Both the position numbers and the translations under genes were made by a program. This document shows positions 1 through 12,400 of a DNA stretch of 64,000 nucleotides, in pieces. Numbering within the stretch: position 1 is the stretch's first letter; each line of letters opens with the position of its first letter. The stretch is from Vitellaria paradoxa (taxonomy: Eukaryota > Streptophyta > Magnoliopsida > Ericales > Sapotaceae): NCBI GenBank assembly GCA_019916065.1, contig CM034241.1, positions 22,955,541 to 23,019,540 on the forward strand. The letters run 5' to 3'. The notes beneath the pieces are model-generated. The model worked only from the letters and a program-made list of their open reading frames with translations, was not told the DNA's origin and made no database searches.

Positions 1-2272
1 AGGTCATAAATCAAAAATCACGAGCAATAACAAATCCAAAAATTAGAAAGCCCAAATTGAATTAGAAATCAAAAATAAAAAATTTATAGTCCCAAAATTT
101 CCCTAAATCAAAAACCCAAATTCAGAAAATTATATGCAAGAAAAATAGGAGAAATGCAACTCACAGATATCTGTAAGAAATTCACAAATGAGTAGATGCA
201 ACTCACACTTTGATTTAGAAAGCACAATCGAAGCAATGCGCAGCTTGTATATGCGTTTTGTTATGGAACTTCCATGTGTATATATGTGTGTGTGTATGTA
301 TATATGCGACTTATATAACTATTGAAGCCTTGGTCAGCCATTGAAGCTTTGGAAGGCTACAATGGAGATGGTAGGAGGGAGGTAGTGCTACTTTAGCCTG
401 GCAACAGTCTCTTCTATGTAGTCGACCTTTGCTAAAAGTTTGAGGAAGGTTGTAATAGTATACTGATAGGGAAGATGTATAGCTAAAGGCATAAATATTG
501 GGTTGGGTGTTGAAAAATTTTTGATTTGAAAATGCAAGCCCTACTTACAATTTTAATTCAAAAGCATAAACGATGCTGGGGATTTTGTTCAAAATTGTAA
601 ATCGTAGCGTTCAAAATTTTACTTGAAGTTGTAAGTGGTACTATTGCCCCTATTTTGGTAAAACCTTTTCAGATCACTGCATTTTGCTAATTTAGTTTAT
701 TAGTATTAATAGTTACGTAAAAAAACTCGAGGTGATAGCTAGATGGGTGGGTTGGGTGTGGAGAAAACTTGCAAATGAAATATTCCCATTTTGTAGAATA
801 CCTCAACTCAAAAGGCATGTAGCATCTAGTGTTTGATTCAAATTTGATGAGTAAGACATTTTATTTATTTGTTTTCCATATAAAAAGGCTGTGACCTGAT
901 TCCCATCTTAACGAGTTAGAGAAGTTACCATTTTCATGGCAAGGGAATTAATCATAATCAGTTTTTTTTTTAATAGAGTAAATAAGAAAATAATAGTGTG
1001 ATTAAATTATACTATTATGTTAGAACAAATTAAATTAAATAATCACTACTATAGTAGATAATATATATGCACTTGATTTTTTTTACCTAATACTACATTT
1101 TAATTAATTAATTTATTTATTTTACAAGTTAGCCCTACTTAAGTGCAAGATCTCATTTTTGTTTAATGCTTAAAGCGGTATACTTATCTAAAAACAATGT
1201 TTAACAATAAGAAACCTAGAGATGTAAAATGGAGCAGGTTGACTCACCCCAATCAAGTTTTTGGCCTGATTCAAATTTTTTTACATGCCTACCCTGGCCA
1301 TCCCACACTTCCACTGTTCGAGCTTGAGTCAGTGTTAACTGACCTGATCTGGTGACTTGGTCTGCCTATTTGCCTCAGTTTTTCCTTTCTCAAGTTCGCT
1401 TCTCAATAACGTCTTTTATTTTTATTTTATTTTATTATTTTTTTCTTTTTTACTTTTCTTGTGGCTTGTGGTAATATGCAAGATCAAAACAAGTAGTTAC
1501 TAAAATTTATGGAAACTTTTAATTTGAAGTCCATTTAGATGGACTAAAATGAAACGAAAAGAAGAAAAAAGAAGAAAGTTTTGAAGTCATCTTTTGTTTG
1601 TAAGTTTTTGTAGGAAAAAAAAAAGAATGAAAAATAAATAGAAAGAAAAGTAGTGCTAAAATTTTAAAATTTTCATCTTTCTAACAGTGGACAGAATTGA
1701 GAGAAGAAAAAAGTGAATTAATGACACTTTTAAGATAACATAATTGCCCATCAAATAAAGGATAATTTAAAAAATTACAAACATGTCGTAGGACTAAATA
1801 AATTGAAGACCTTTCCACTTCTCAAACAATTCAATGGTAAAATAAAATACACACTCTTTTTTCGTTCCACTTCTTCTCAATTCAAATAATAAGAAAGAAA
1901 ATCATTATTTTTTCTCTCCTAAACTCCCAAACTATTATCATTTCTTTTCTTGTTTCTTCTCTCCTAATTAATATTTTCTTTCATTTTATTTTCTCTCCAA
2001 AACTTATATACGAAAGTGTTAGAAAACATATTTATTCTCTCTAAAAAAAGAGAAATACACTAGACTACCGATACGCCTAAAGTTACGTACATAATACTAT
2101 ACCTTACCAGAAACAAATCATTTATGACTATACGTTTCTATATTTTTTTTCTCTTTTACTCTTTTATTATTGGTAAATGATATTGGCCTTCTAAAAAATT
2201 TCTTATACTCCATCTTCTAAATTAACATTTTCTTCTAGAGTGCTTCCTTCTTCTTTTTTTTTTTTTTTCCTC
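1..2272. other. AT-rich sequence, nothing assignable
   Basis: No open frame with family resemblance. There is a short TG/TA microsatellite near 277-305 and long A- or T-rich runs. No transposon ends were recognised. Confidence 0.5.
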
Positions 2273-2490
2273 AGAGTGCTAATATCATCTCTCCTATTAT
2301 TCTCTAGATTATATCTACCCACATTCTTGCATAAGATAACTCACGCAATAGCCATTTTACCTAACAGAGAGTCACTACATACCTGGTTGCTCCGAGGGGA
2401 TCTATAACTGGCAAGAAAGATACAAGAAAATAGGTAGGTAAATTTCATTTTACTGCTCGAGTAATTAATAGCAATCTCCTTCTTAGTAAC

Positions 2491-3679
2491 TAATTAACAT
2501 ATAATAATTGCAATTTTGTACATTTTTTGATGTGCTAATTGTATAAATATATTTACGAACTTAGTTTTATTATGTGTTTCTCATACACATGTATTTTGTG
2601 TTGATTGCAATTTTTAGGAATTAATTTTAGGCAATTAAAGGCCTAATCAACACAAAAATTCAAGTGGAAGAGTTTTATATGAATAAGAGGCAAAAAGAAG
2701 AAGAAACGGAGTTTAAAAATAAGAAAAAAATTCTAATTGTGGAACTTTGTCTGCACCAAGGTCCACGCAGGGGTTGGTGCCAACCCAAGTTGGGACCACA
2801 AAACACTATGCAACCTTGGAACTCAAGAAAATCACCAAGTATGGAACCTTGCCCGCACCTAGGTCTAGGCTTTCAATACAAGTTTATTTATATTTCTTTT
2901 TCCCTTTGGATTACTCTTGTAAGTATATTGAATGTCAATACAAGTTTGAATTTCTCTTCTATTATGAGTGAGTAGTTCTCTTACTTGGATTAAAATCAAG
3001 GAGAGTAGATGATGTATGTGAATTTTCAAGGTACTTTACACTTCAATGTTCAATTCTCTTTAGTTTTGTAATGAATGATGATTGGTTTATTTGGATCCTT
3101 TGAAATTACTAGTTGATGTTACTAGATCAACATTGGATTGTATATTCCATGTACATTATATGTAAGTTGCTTAGTTATAATTTTCATACCCGGTCCCAAG
3201 TATTTTGAACATAGATTGCTACCTAGTACTCTCATGTACTCTATATGGATTATTACACTCTAAGTATTTGATCTAGAGACCCGACCATGTGAACTTGATT
3301 TTTTAACCAAATTATTTACTCATTGTTCTCCTTGAAAATCTATAAAAATCACTACTTGAATTGGTTTGATCCAAGATCTTTTTAGAATTATTTTCAGTTT
3401 TATTAAATTTTCCACTACAATTTTTACATTGGATTTAATTGTCACCGCCTAGGTGTTTGATGAAATGGTTAGGTAGGTTTTACTTTCAAAATTCAACCCA
3501 ATTTTCTTTGATTTTTGTTGTGTGACACCTACTAATCAAGAGAAGAAGAATTTTGAGTTTCTTACACCTCTCCCTATGGGTACGACCGGTACTTTACCGT
3601 TTTATAAATTTGAATTGCTACAACTGATCACCTTACACTTGGGGTGTATCCATTCTCTCTCTTGAAGGACAACAATTAA
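2491..3679 (+). repeat. 5' LTR of the Athila-like element
   Basis: Aligns with 7856-8344 at both its ends (shared stretches near CATTTTTTGATGT, GAACTTGATTTTT, GGTACTTTACCGTTTTATAAAT). It carries about 660-680 bp (around 2625-3285) missing from the other LTR. The exact 3' end is uncertain by a few bases. Confidence 0.75.
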
Positions 3680-4296
3680 TTTTGGCACTGTTGCTAGGGA
3701 AAGCAATTGTTTGTGCACAATTCGTAGCTAGGATTAAATAGTCTTAAGCAATTGAGAATATTCTTTCCTATCTCTATTCTCTTAATTAATAGTTTTTTTT
3801 TTCCTTTCATTTTGCATTGTATCATATTGCATTTGCTTGCCATGTAGTTAGTTTGCATTACATTTAGTTTAATTTGCATATTTATATTAGTTTTTCTATT
3901 TTGATTTCTTTTCTTTAATTTTTACATTTTAATGATGAACATGAATTTCAATGCATGCACATATGGTTCACCTGAAACCTCCCACCCACATGTTAGTTAT
4001 CTAGAGGAGATTTGTGGCACACACTTTGTTCTAGAAACCACACATATGCTACCTTTATATTTTGGGCATGAGCATGAGGACCCTTGGGTCCTTCTTGAAA
4101 ATTTTAAGTTTTCTTGCATGCATTGAACTAATGGTTGCTTGGATGATTCCTTTATGTTAGATTTTTTCCTTATGTCTTTGCATGAGGTGGCTTTAGATTG
4201 GTACTATGCTATTCATTCACTTATTCGATCTTGGGAGTATTTGTCCAATGCGTTTTTCTTTCATTTTCCACCATACATCCTCTAATTTCTATTAAA

Positions 4297-4690
4297 ACAT
4301 TTTCTCAAAAAGAGGGTGAGATGTTCTACGAATGTTGGGAAAGGTTTACCATTTAGAGTTGTGCATTTTGAGTTACTTTTTTCATGGGTTGTGTCCAGAC
4401 ACATGTCATACTCTTAGTGAGATTTTTGATCTTGCACTAGATATAGTATGGCACTACGTTGAGTCTCTTCATGAGAACATAAGACCTAAGAGAAATATTA
4501 AGTATACTATTGCATCTAGCACTTTTAACACCATATCACATGCTGACTCTACATGCTTACATCTCAAACTATTCTTGGAGAGTGAATATCATGATCATGA
4601 GACTTCATTTGCATATGATGTCCTACCTTTAGAGTCTACTGTAGAGTCTTGCTCTGACTTAGACACACTTCTCAAGGTTTTCTAGAATCT
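4297..4690 (+). pseudogene. gag relic of the Athila-like element
   Basis: The frame from 4297 reads TFSQKEGEMFYECWERFT and then hits a stop. It matches the gag motif F-Q-x-E-G-E-x-x-Y-E-A-W-E-R-F of Athila/Tat-type elements. Downstream a shifted frame (4332-4685) stays open for 117 codons. Other open stretches (3932-4126, 4864-5100, 5342-5554) show no domain and may be decayed gag. Confidence 0.6.
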
Positions 4691-7600
4691 TGTCCCCGTG
4701 TCCTTGAATATTCATTGAGTAGCACTCCTTTTGAAGATCTTGAGGGAAATAGTGAGGTTTTGAGGATATATTGCCTGAGGTTACCACATTTTAGCCCACA
4801 TACACTTACATTGATTGTCCTAGTCCCCCATCAGCTACTGATACTTTCAAGATTGATTGGTATTTGTTCGATGATAATAGACCTTTAGAGACCATAGATT
4901 TAGGCGATAGTCCGCGGGAGGAGTCTAAGACTCCAATTGTCTCAGACTTTGTTGACCATATACCTTCCTTTACTCAAACTGAGAGTTTGGTGGATATTAG
5001 TCTAGTGTATATGGAGTCCATCACTAGTGCATGTTCTTTACCTATCACGACCCCCAAGCATGATGCCAAATTTACCCTAATCACTCAGGCTATTCTTTAG
5101 AAGCTTAAGTCCCATTCTGAGAGTGGGCATGTCACTTGGCTTGAGAAGTTTTGCATTGAATCGATCATACCTATATCACTCACTCGTTCACTCGAGAGTG
5201 GAAGTGATACATACCTCTTCTCTCTTGATTTTGCCTCACCTGATAGTTCGATTAGGGGTTTAGTGAGTGACTTGTTTGAGACCGACCATACTTGGGTAGG
5301 GGTGGTGGATTATCCTAGAGAGGTAGCACATATATATTTTTTTGGGTGTCAAGCATTTATTAGAGCATCCTATGTTCACATTTGACTTTCACAATGGGCT
5401 TTATCTAGGGTGTTATGGACCTTACTTGGTCACATTATCTTCGGTGTCACATACACCTGGAGCTGAACCATCTTCAGTCCCTTATGGGTTCAAAGAGAGC
5501 ATTTTTTCAATAAAGTCATTTGGTAAGATTTGCGATATCGTAGGTATAGGATAACCCTTTATCTCCCATTTTCCTCGTATGTAATATGTAGATTTTTATT
5601 TTTCTTTTCTTCTATTTTTATTTCTTGTTAGTTTAGATTTTTACTTCTTTTGATTATTTTGTTTTTCTATTTTCTTTTACTTACTAGCTTTTTCTTGTTT
5701 TGTTTTTCCTTTATTTTTCTTTTCTTTTATTTCTAACATTTTTTTATAGTTTTTATTTCCTTCAAATAAGAAAGCTCTTAAGGTAATATCCTTCCTTCTT
5801 CTTTTCCTTAATCTTGCACTTTCATTTTGGTACTTAATGATCATATATGCTTGTTGTTGGGAGTGTTGTAGAATTTAGGTTGGGGGTGGATTAGGTGATA
5901 CCTTAAGTAATTTAAATAATGGGTGTATGCCTGACTTCTACTTATACTTGGTTGAATGATTTGTGCCTTAAGTGGATATGGTTACATGCTTTTCGTCATG
6001 CTTACTTTCACATTACCGACCCATATTAGCTTCACAGTTATTACATTGAGGACAATGTACAATTTAGGTTAAGGGTAGGGTTCGCATGATGATATTTATG
6101 CTTTTATTGTAAAAATTGTCAAAATTTCTAAAAATTTGAGCATATTTGAGTTTTATTGACTTGACTTGGCGTGAATTGGACCTTGCATGTCTCTTTTGAT
6201 TGGTATTATGCTGGTATTTTTCTATAAGAGTAATTAGTGATTTGGTTTCAATACTGAATAAGGTGCATGATTCAAGTTGAGTATATAATTTCCTAATGCC
6301 TTAAGAGCATGCCCTTTAAGATCATTGGATGAGAGTGTGTTAAGGATTGTTGTTCCTGAGATTTAGTTACTTGAGTGTGCCATGACATAGGCGGAGACAT
6401 GAACCCTTTTTCGTGAGCTTTTGAGCCTTATCTTTGTTTTTGAGGGTTATATACTTCATGCTTTATCTTTTGTTCATCTTATCAGTCCTTGAATAGCTAC
6501 ATCACACTTGTTTTGGTCCCAGTGCACACAAGGCACTACATTGATCTGCATGAGTATTCAATGCATCTTATGAGTTTTTGTGACCCTAGGGAGTGATATT
6601 AGACCATTTTTTTTATATGTTTGGAGTCTTAATCCTTTCCTTTGATGAAATTACCTTTGGAGCCAATTTGGAGCCTATATATATATATATATATAAATTC
6701 CTTTGAATTTCTAGCCACATAAATGACCTTCTAGCCCTAGTTATATATTTAAGCCAACCCTTGCATGTCAAGCAATGTTAAGTATGTCATTATTTAATAT
6801 AGATGGGTATTGTAAGGATGAAGATTGAAATTGGAAAGAAAGGTGCTAGGAATGAAGAGAAATTCATAAAAAAAAAAAAAGAAAAAGAAAGAAAAATAAT
6901 TACGGGATTTAGTATTTATTAGGTATCATTTGTTTTAGTCCCATGAAAAAAAAAATATTTATAATTTAATAAAACTTTATGGTTGGCATTCAATTTACAT
7001 AAAAAGAAAGTTGGAACGAATTGAGCTTTTATTGCACTTTCATGATATCCCTAGACATGCACTTCAAAATTTCCCATCCTTTATTGTTGAGCCAATTCCT
7101 AAAGGCCAAGCAATAACCTGGTAAAGACCTAATAGACCTTGGGGGAATGACACTCATGGATGCATTGATACATTTCATATGGGTTAAAGTAATGTTTTCA
7201 TTTAATAAGGCATTGAGATATCCATACGTGGAGCTATGCCACTCATTATGTTTTAATTTTTTCATTTATGTCTTGATTGGGTTCATTACACGTCTTTGTC
7301 TTTGCATTCTTACAAGAATCATAAGAGAAAATATTTCTTGAGTGAATTGATTTGTTAGTGGACAACTTAGTGAGATTTGAAGTCGAGGCCGCGTCATTAG
7401 GTGTGTTTGGTGATTAAATTGATTGAATAATAAGAATTGGCATATTTGAGTTCTAGTAGTTGATTTGAAGTTGTTCAACATGCATTAGGATGATATATGC
7501 GATACTTGGATTGTGTAACTTGTTTGATATTAAAATTGAACCATGAGTCACTTGATTGGATTGTATCATTCATGAGATCAACCTAGATGTTTATAGGTAG

Positions 7601-7855
7601 CATCATTGCAAACCCTCACAATTCTTCACTCGTTCATTAGGGGGAACCTAGGGATTTAAAAGGGGTGCTATACGTGCTAAGTGTAGTTATGATTTCTTAC
7701 GAAAGCTGATTTGCTTTATTTGTTTTTTTTTTTTTCGTAGTTTAATAATATCTCATGTTACCCTCATTTTTTGTGATCTTATTTTGATTTTTATCTCTTT
7801 TCCCTTGTACTTATTGTGAGCATTGGTAGGGACTAGTAATGTCTAGGTTAGGGGT

Positions 7856-8344
7856 TGTAATTAACACATAATAATTACGTTTTTATACATTTTTTGATGT
7901 TCTAATTGCATAAATATATTCACTTGAACTTAGTTTATTGTATATTTCTCATACATTTGTGTTTTATGTTGATTCCAAGTGAACTTGATTTTTCAACCAA
8001 ATTAATTAGTTATTGTTCTCCTTGAAAATCCATAGAAATCATTACTTGAATTGTTTTTTAGTTTCATTAAATTTTTCATTACAATTTTCACATTGAATTT
8101 AATTATTGCCTCTTTTAAGTGTTTGACGAAATGCCCAGGTTGGTTTCATTTTCAAAATTCAATCCAATTTTCTTTAGTTTTTGTTGTGTGGCACTTACCA
8201 ATTAAGAGGAGAAAAATTGTGAGTTCACTACATCCCACCCTCTGAGTACAACTGGTACTTTACCGTTTTATAAATTTAAATTATTAAAATTGATTATCTT
8301 GCCCTTGGGGTGTATCTGCAATCTCTCTTGAGAGACGATAAGCA
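7856..8344 (+). repeat. 3' LTR of the Athila-like element, internally deleted
   Basis: Starts TGTAATTAACAC directly after a purine tract and ends AAGCA next to the target duplication. It is about 489 bp, against nearly 1.2 kb for its partner. Confidence 0.75.
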
Positions 8345-9196
8345 GTAACTATTTCCCCCTTACACTCACCATTAATTGTCCAGCTTTCATGAAAAAAATG
8401 ACAAAATGGTAATTGAGAGAGAACATTACAACTATTTAAAACTTAGGAAGAAAAATGAAATTTGCCTGATAATATGTTGTGGCATTCCAATTATTTTGTT
8501 TTATTCCATTTCCCGTAAAAGACACCATCCATGCATACATGTATGTTCGACGTTCAAACTAAATTGCAAATGAACTTCCCTCTAAGATTGAATACACGTG
8601 GTCTTACATGTCACAACAGCACAAACAAATTTGAAAAAAATAATTTCAGCGAAAATTAAGAGTGCTAATATCATCTCTCCTGTTATTCCCTGAATTGTAT
8701 TTATCTATACGTTCTTGTATAAGACAACCCATGCAATGGCCATTTCACCTAACAAGGAGTCGTTACATACTGTTTGCTTCAAAGGGATCTACAATTGGTA
8801 GGAAGGATATAGAAGAAATAGATGGGTAACTTTCACCTTGCCGCACGAGTTTTATCTAAAATTTCATTTAATTAATTGCAATCTCCTTCTTAGTAATTAT
8901 TTTGCTTCTACACTCTCACTATTGACTATCCAAATTTTATAAACGAAATGGTAACTGAGAGAGGACATTGTAACTAATTAAAACTTAGGGAGAACAATGA
9001 AATTTGCCTAAAAATAGGTTGTGACATCCCAATTATTTTGTTTTATTCATTTTTCCGTAAAAGACACCATCCATGCATACATACATGTTCGACGTTCAAA
9101 TTAAATTACAAACGAACTTCCTTCTCTTAGATTGATTGTCCATAAACATGTAACAACACAAACGAATTTAAAAAAATAGTTTCAAGTAAAAATTAA

Positions 9197-9387
9197 TTCA
9201 GTACCATTAAGTTGATCAATCATATGGTGATATGATTTTTGGATTTTGATCTAGCTACAAGCATGCATTCGAACCACGTAGCTAAAAAAACTTTGGAGAG
9301 AGCCTCTTTTCCTGGATCAAATGGAACCATTTACAAGCAAGATTCTATAGGTGATCCATCTTCTAATGTCTGCTGAAAGTTTGAAAC
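9197..9387 (-). other. cpSRP54 3' untranslated and downstream DNA
   Basis: Lies just past the TGA and before the duplicated repeat block. No strong AATAAA-type signal was placed with confidence, so the transcript end is unknown. Confidence 0.4.
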
Positions 9388-9495
9388 TCAATTCCTGGAC
9401 CCAAAACCACGAGGACTTGGCCTTGATGATGCTGAGTCCACAAACTGCCTCCTTGATTTTGACCTCCGCTTCCTCCTTGCTGTACTGGGGGAAGC
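9388..9495 (-). CDS. cpSRP54: cpSRP54 exon 15 (cpSRP43-binding tail and stop)
   Basis: 35 codons plus TGA (544-578). It begins [18 protein letters not shown] and ends RGFGSRN. ARRKR (549-553) is the motif known to bind chromodomain 2 of cpSRP43 in post-translational targeting of light-harvesting proteins, and the family's C-terminal GFGS(G/R)N ending is present. Acceptor TTTGTCAG. Two longer frames overlapping here are shadows. Confidence 0.95.
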   Translation of the reverse strand, partial: ASPSTARRKRRSKSRRQFVDSASSRPSPRGFGSRN

Positions 9496-12400
9496 CTGAC
9501 AAACACGATGCAAATATTCCACTTTGTCAGATTGAGCTGTAACCATATAATTAACACCGTAGATCTACCAAAATTATAAATTCAACAATTCTGAAAGTTA
9601 TTGCAAAATGAAGGGATGTAACAAGTTCCGATAAGATTTACGTGCTAGTTTAGGCCCTGTTTGATAACACTTCTAGTTTCAGTGTTCTGAAAACAAAAAT
9701 TGAAAACATATTTGATAGCGTTGATGTCATTTTGAAATGGTCAATGAGAGGCAAAAGATTTGCTAACAAGAGGCCAAATCAGCTCCTAACTCAATCCGGG
9801 GTTACTACAATTAATCTAGTGGGCAACTCCATGTACTGGTTTTCTATATTTCAAAATTAAATAAAAAGTAGTTAGCTCTCAAAGCAAAATCTCACTTTAA
9901 TAACAAAATTTGCAAAATCTCACTTTAATACCAAAATTTGTGAAGCAACTAGTCTTTTACAAACGTGTACATAAATACATAAATATATATATATGTATAT
10001 ATATATCCTCACCCACCCCTTCTCCACTCAATAAATAAGGAGCAAGCATAGCATCTAAATTGAGTAGGAATCGAGTAACTTTTTTTTCTTTTTTTTCTCG
10101 GAAGTCTGCCAATGGGATGGATCACTGGCTGCCAGTGGGCCGTGGCCGACGACTGGCCATGGGCAGTAGCCGAACATGGGTAACTGGCAAGCAGACGGTG
10201 GTTATGAGTGGCGGAAGTTGAAAGAGAGGTGGACAGTGAAAACTGAAATTTCAAAATGACTTTTTTGAGTCTTCATAATTTGAAGCATATTTTGAAAAGT
10301 TATCATTTTTTTTTTGGGAAATAAAATACCAGAAACAAATATATCAAATGCATTTCTGTTTCCAGTTTCAAAATTGAAGATGTTACCAAACACATTTCTA
10401 TTAGCATTTGTGACATAGATGTTGACTTGCAAAAGAAGCAATGGTAATCCAACAATACTTCTTCAGTCTAAGGGTTCATTACAAGGGATCACAATAGGAT
10501 CATCAAGCAGACAAGTATCTTTCTATAGTTTCGCTAATGCAATAACAATGACGTCATAATAATAATAACAGAATAATTTATCCATAAGGGAGTAGCAAGT
10601 TTGTCCAGGTATGGAGGAACTATTACAGTTTCCCCCTAAATTAAGGGATGATTAAAATTGGGTATTTATGGCAAAGCTTGTATCAAACACCCTACATTTT
10701 TATTTTAATAGTTTTCTATGAACATAATTATTATTTTACATTTTTAGTAGATAATTTAGCAGGATAAGCACCCCAAACCCAGCAGACAAATCTAGGTTTA
10801 CTACTTGGGTTACAAGGCATGTGGTCAAGATAATTGAGAACTTACATAAACAAGGCAACAATATGGATCTAACAATAGTATCCAGATATTGCAATTCAAG
10901 ATTATGGTTTCTCATATAATAAGCAGATTGTAACGAATGAGAACATGGGAATTAAGAGCATAAAAGTAAATATGCAAGAACTCAAGTATGTACAGAGTGC
11001 CACATTAATATCCAATGCAAACAAAAGCAAACAATGTACCTCTTCAGATTTAAAAGCCTCCTCAAGATTGCTCGGTGTAGGCATAGATCCACCTTCCATT
11101 ACACCCATTAATTTTTTCATACGAACGCGCATTTGGAAAAGTTGAGCAACAAGTTGGCTCACCTAAAATTTTTGCCAAAAACAAATATCACTGTACAGCA
11201 TAAGCCTGGTATTGATTTATCAGAAAGGAAATAAGAAAGAATCAGCATCTTTTGGCACCAATTTATGGAAATAACCTCTCCTTAAAATTCTAAATACCTG
11301 CTGCTCTGTCTTCCCAGAACCTTGAGCAACTCTTTTTCTTCTGGCAGGGGATTCTGCCAACAGCTCTGGTTTCTCCCTTTCCTCTGCAGAGGAGTTGAAT
11401 TATAGGTCTTTAACATGAAACAATATTCAATCGATGATGGAAGAACATGTGAATACTTATTTGATTGGAAAATAGGTGCTGATCATATTTGAGAGATACC
11501 TAAACTCATTGCAATTTGAAATTACCCTGATAACTACACTAGTTGCTAGCTTTTGTTTCAACTAAAATGTTCCAATAGCATAACATCAAGATTAACACAA
11601 AGTGTTTAGATGTCTGATGTTCCAGCCAAAAAAAAGGAGAGAGCATATCAAAACTCTATCCCGAGCACCAAATAAAGGTTGGAAAGCCAAGAAAATACTC
11701 AAAACCAGAACACCATTTGAATACAAAGGTATTAAGAACTCTGCTACAGTTAATCATAAGCAATAAGTGCAAGATAACATAACCTGGAAAGAATAACCTG
11801 AATAACTAGAATGGGTATGTCAAAAAGGTCCATTCAATTCTGACCCCAAGCACAAGGAAGAGAAGATCCATATCTTGGTACTACTTGCTTCTGGAAATTA
11901 CATTCTAATTGCAAAATACAAAATTTAAGCATCAATTGAATTTCCTCAGACTTACTCTATGGGTCATCTGAATGAATTCATTTACTAGATGATTGCAGAT
12001 TACGAAGCATGGATATAATCACATCAGAATTTTCAAGATGACAGGACACCACAAAGGAAAAACAACACAACAACAAATAAATATATATTTTTGTATACGC
12101 AGATTGTCAAACTCCACATTTGCATGCTTAATGTTTATTTAACACAGCCAATCCCAAGTCCGGATAAAGAAGGGATGGCTGTAGCGGGTTAGGAGCCAGC
12201 ATAAAACATAATTATCTCCTATGAACATGAATCCAAATGAGAATTTTGATGCAATGTCCCCTACTAATGACATGCTGCATCAAATTCCGGGTGTGCTGAA
12301 AATTGGACAACGGTGTTGAGAAAATAAGAGGTTTTTATTATTAAACTTTATTTGTGGCATTTAGTTTGTATTAATGTGTGGCTTTTGATTTTTGTGTAAC

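Larger units (their letters stand above)
2491..8344 (+). mobile_element. Athila-like Ty3-gypsy LTR retrotransposon, degenerate and non-autonomous
   Basis: Flanked by an exact 5-bp duplication GTAAC (2486-2490, 8345-8349). Long terminal repeats lie at about 2491-3679 and 7856-8344. Just after the 5' LTR is TTTTGGCACTGTTGCTAGGG, a mutated form of the tRNA-Asp-type primer site of Athila/Tat elements. A purine tract (GGTTAGGGGT) precedes the 3' LTR, and a similar one at about 5875-5890 resembles the multiple tracts of this clade. Only decayed gag is recognisable; no protease, reverse transcriptase or integrase was seen. Confidence 0.75.
2273..9196. repeat. Tandem duplication of about 530 bp, split by an LTR element
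   Basis: Block A (2273-2490 and 8659-8905) and block B (8350-8658 and 8906 to about 9196) run in the order A1, LTR element, B1, A2, B2. Removing the LTR element restores two tandem A-B units. A1 and A2 share GAGTGCTAATATCATCTCTC and end CTCCTTCTTAGTAA. B1 and B2 share AAAAGACACCATCCATGCAT. Substitutions and small indels show the duplication is not recent. B2 ends about 190 bp downstream of the cpSRP54 stop. Confidence 0.8.

Noticed and set aside
4864..5554. Two open stretches that might be a host gene downstream of cpSRP54
   Set aside because: They lie between the LTRs of the Athila-like element and have no independent similarity.
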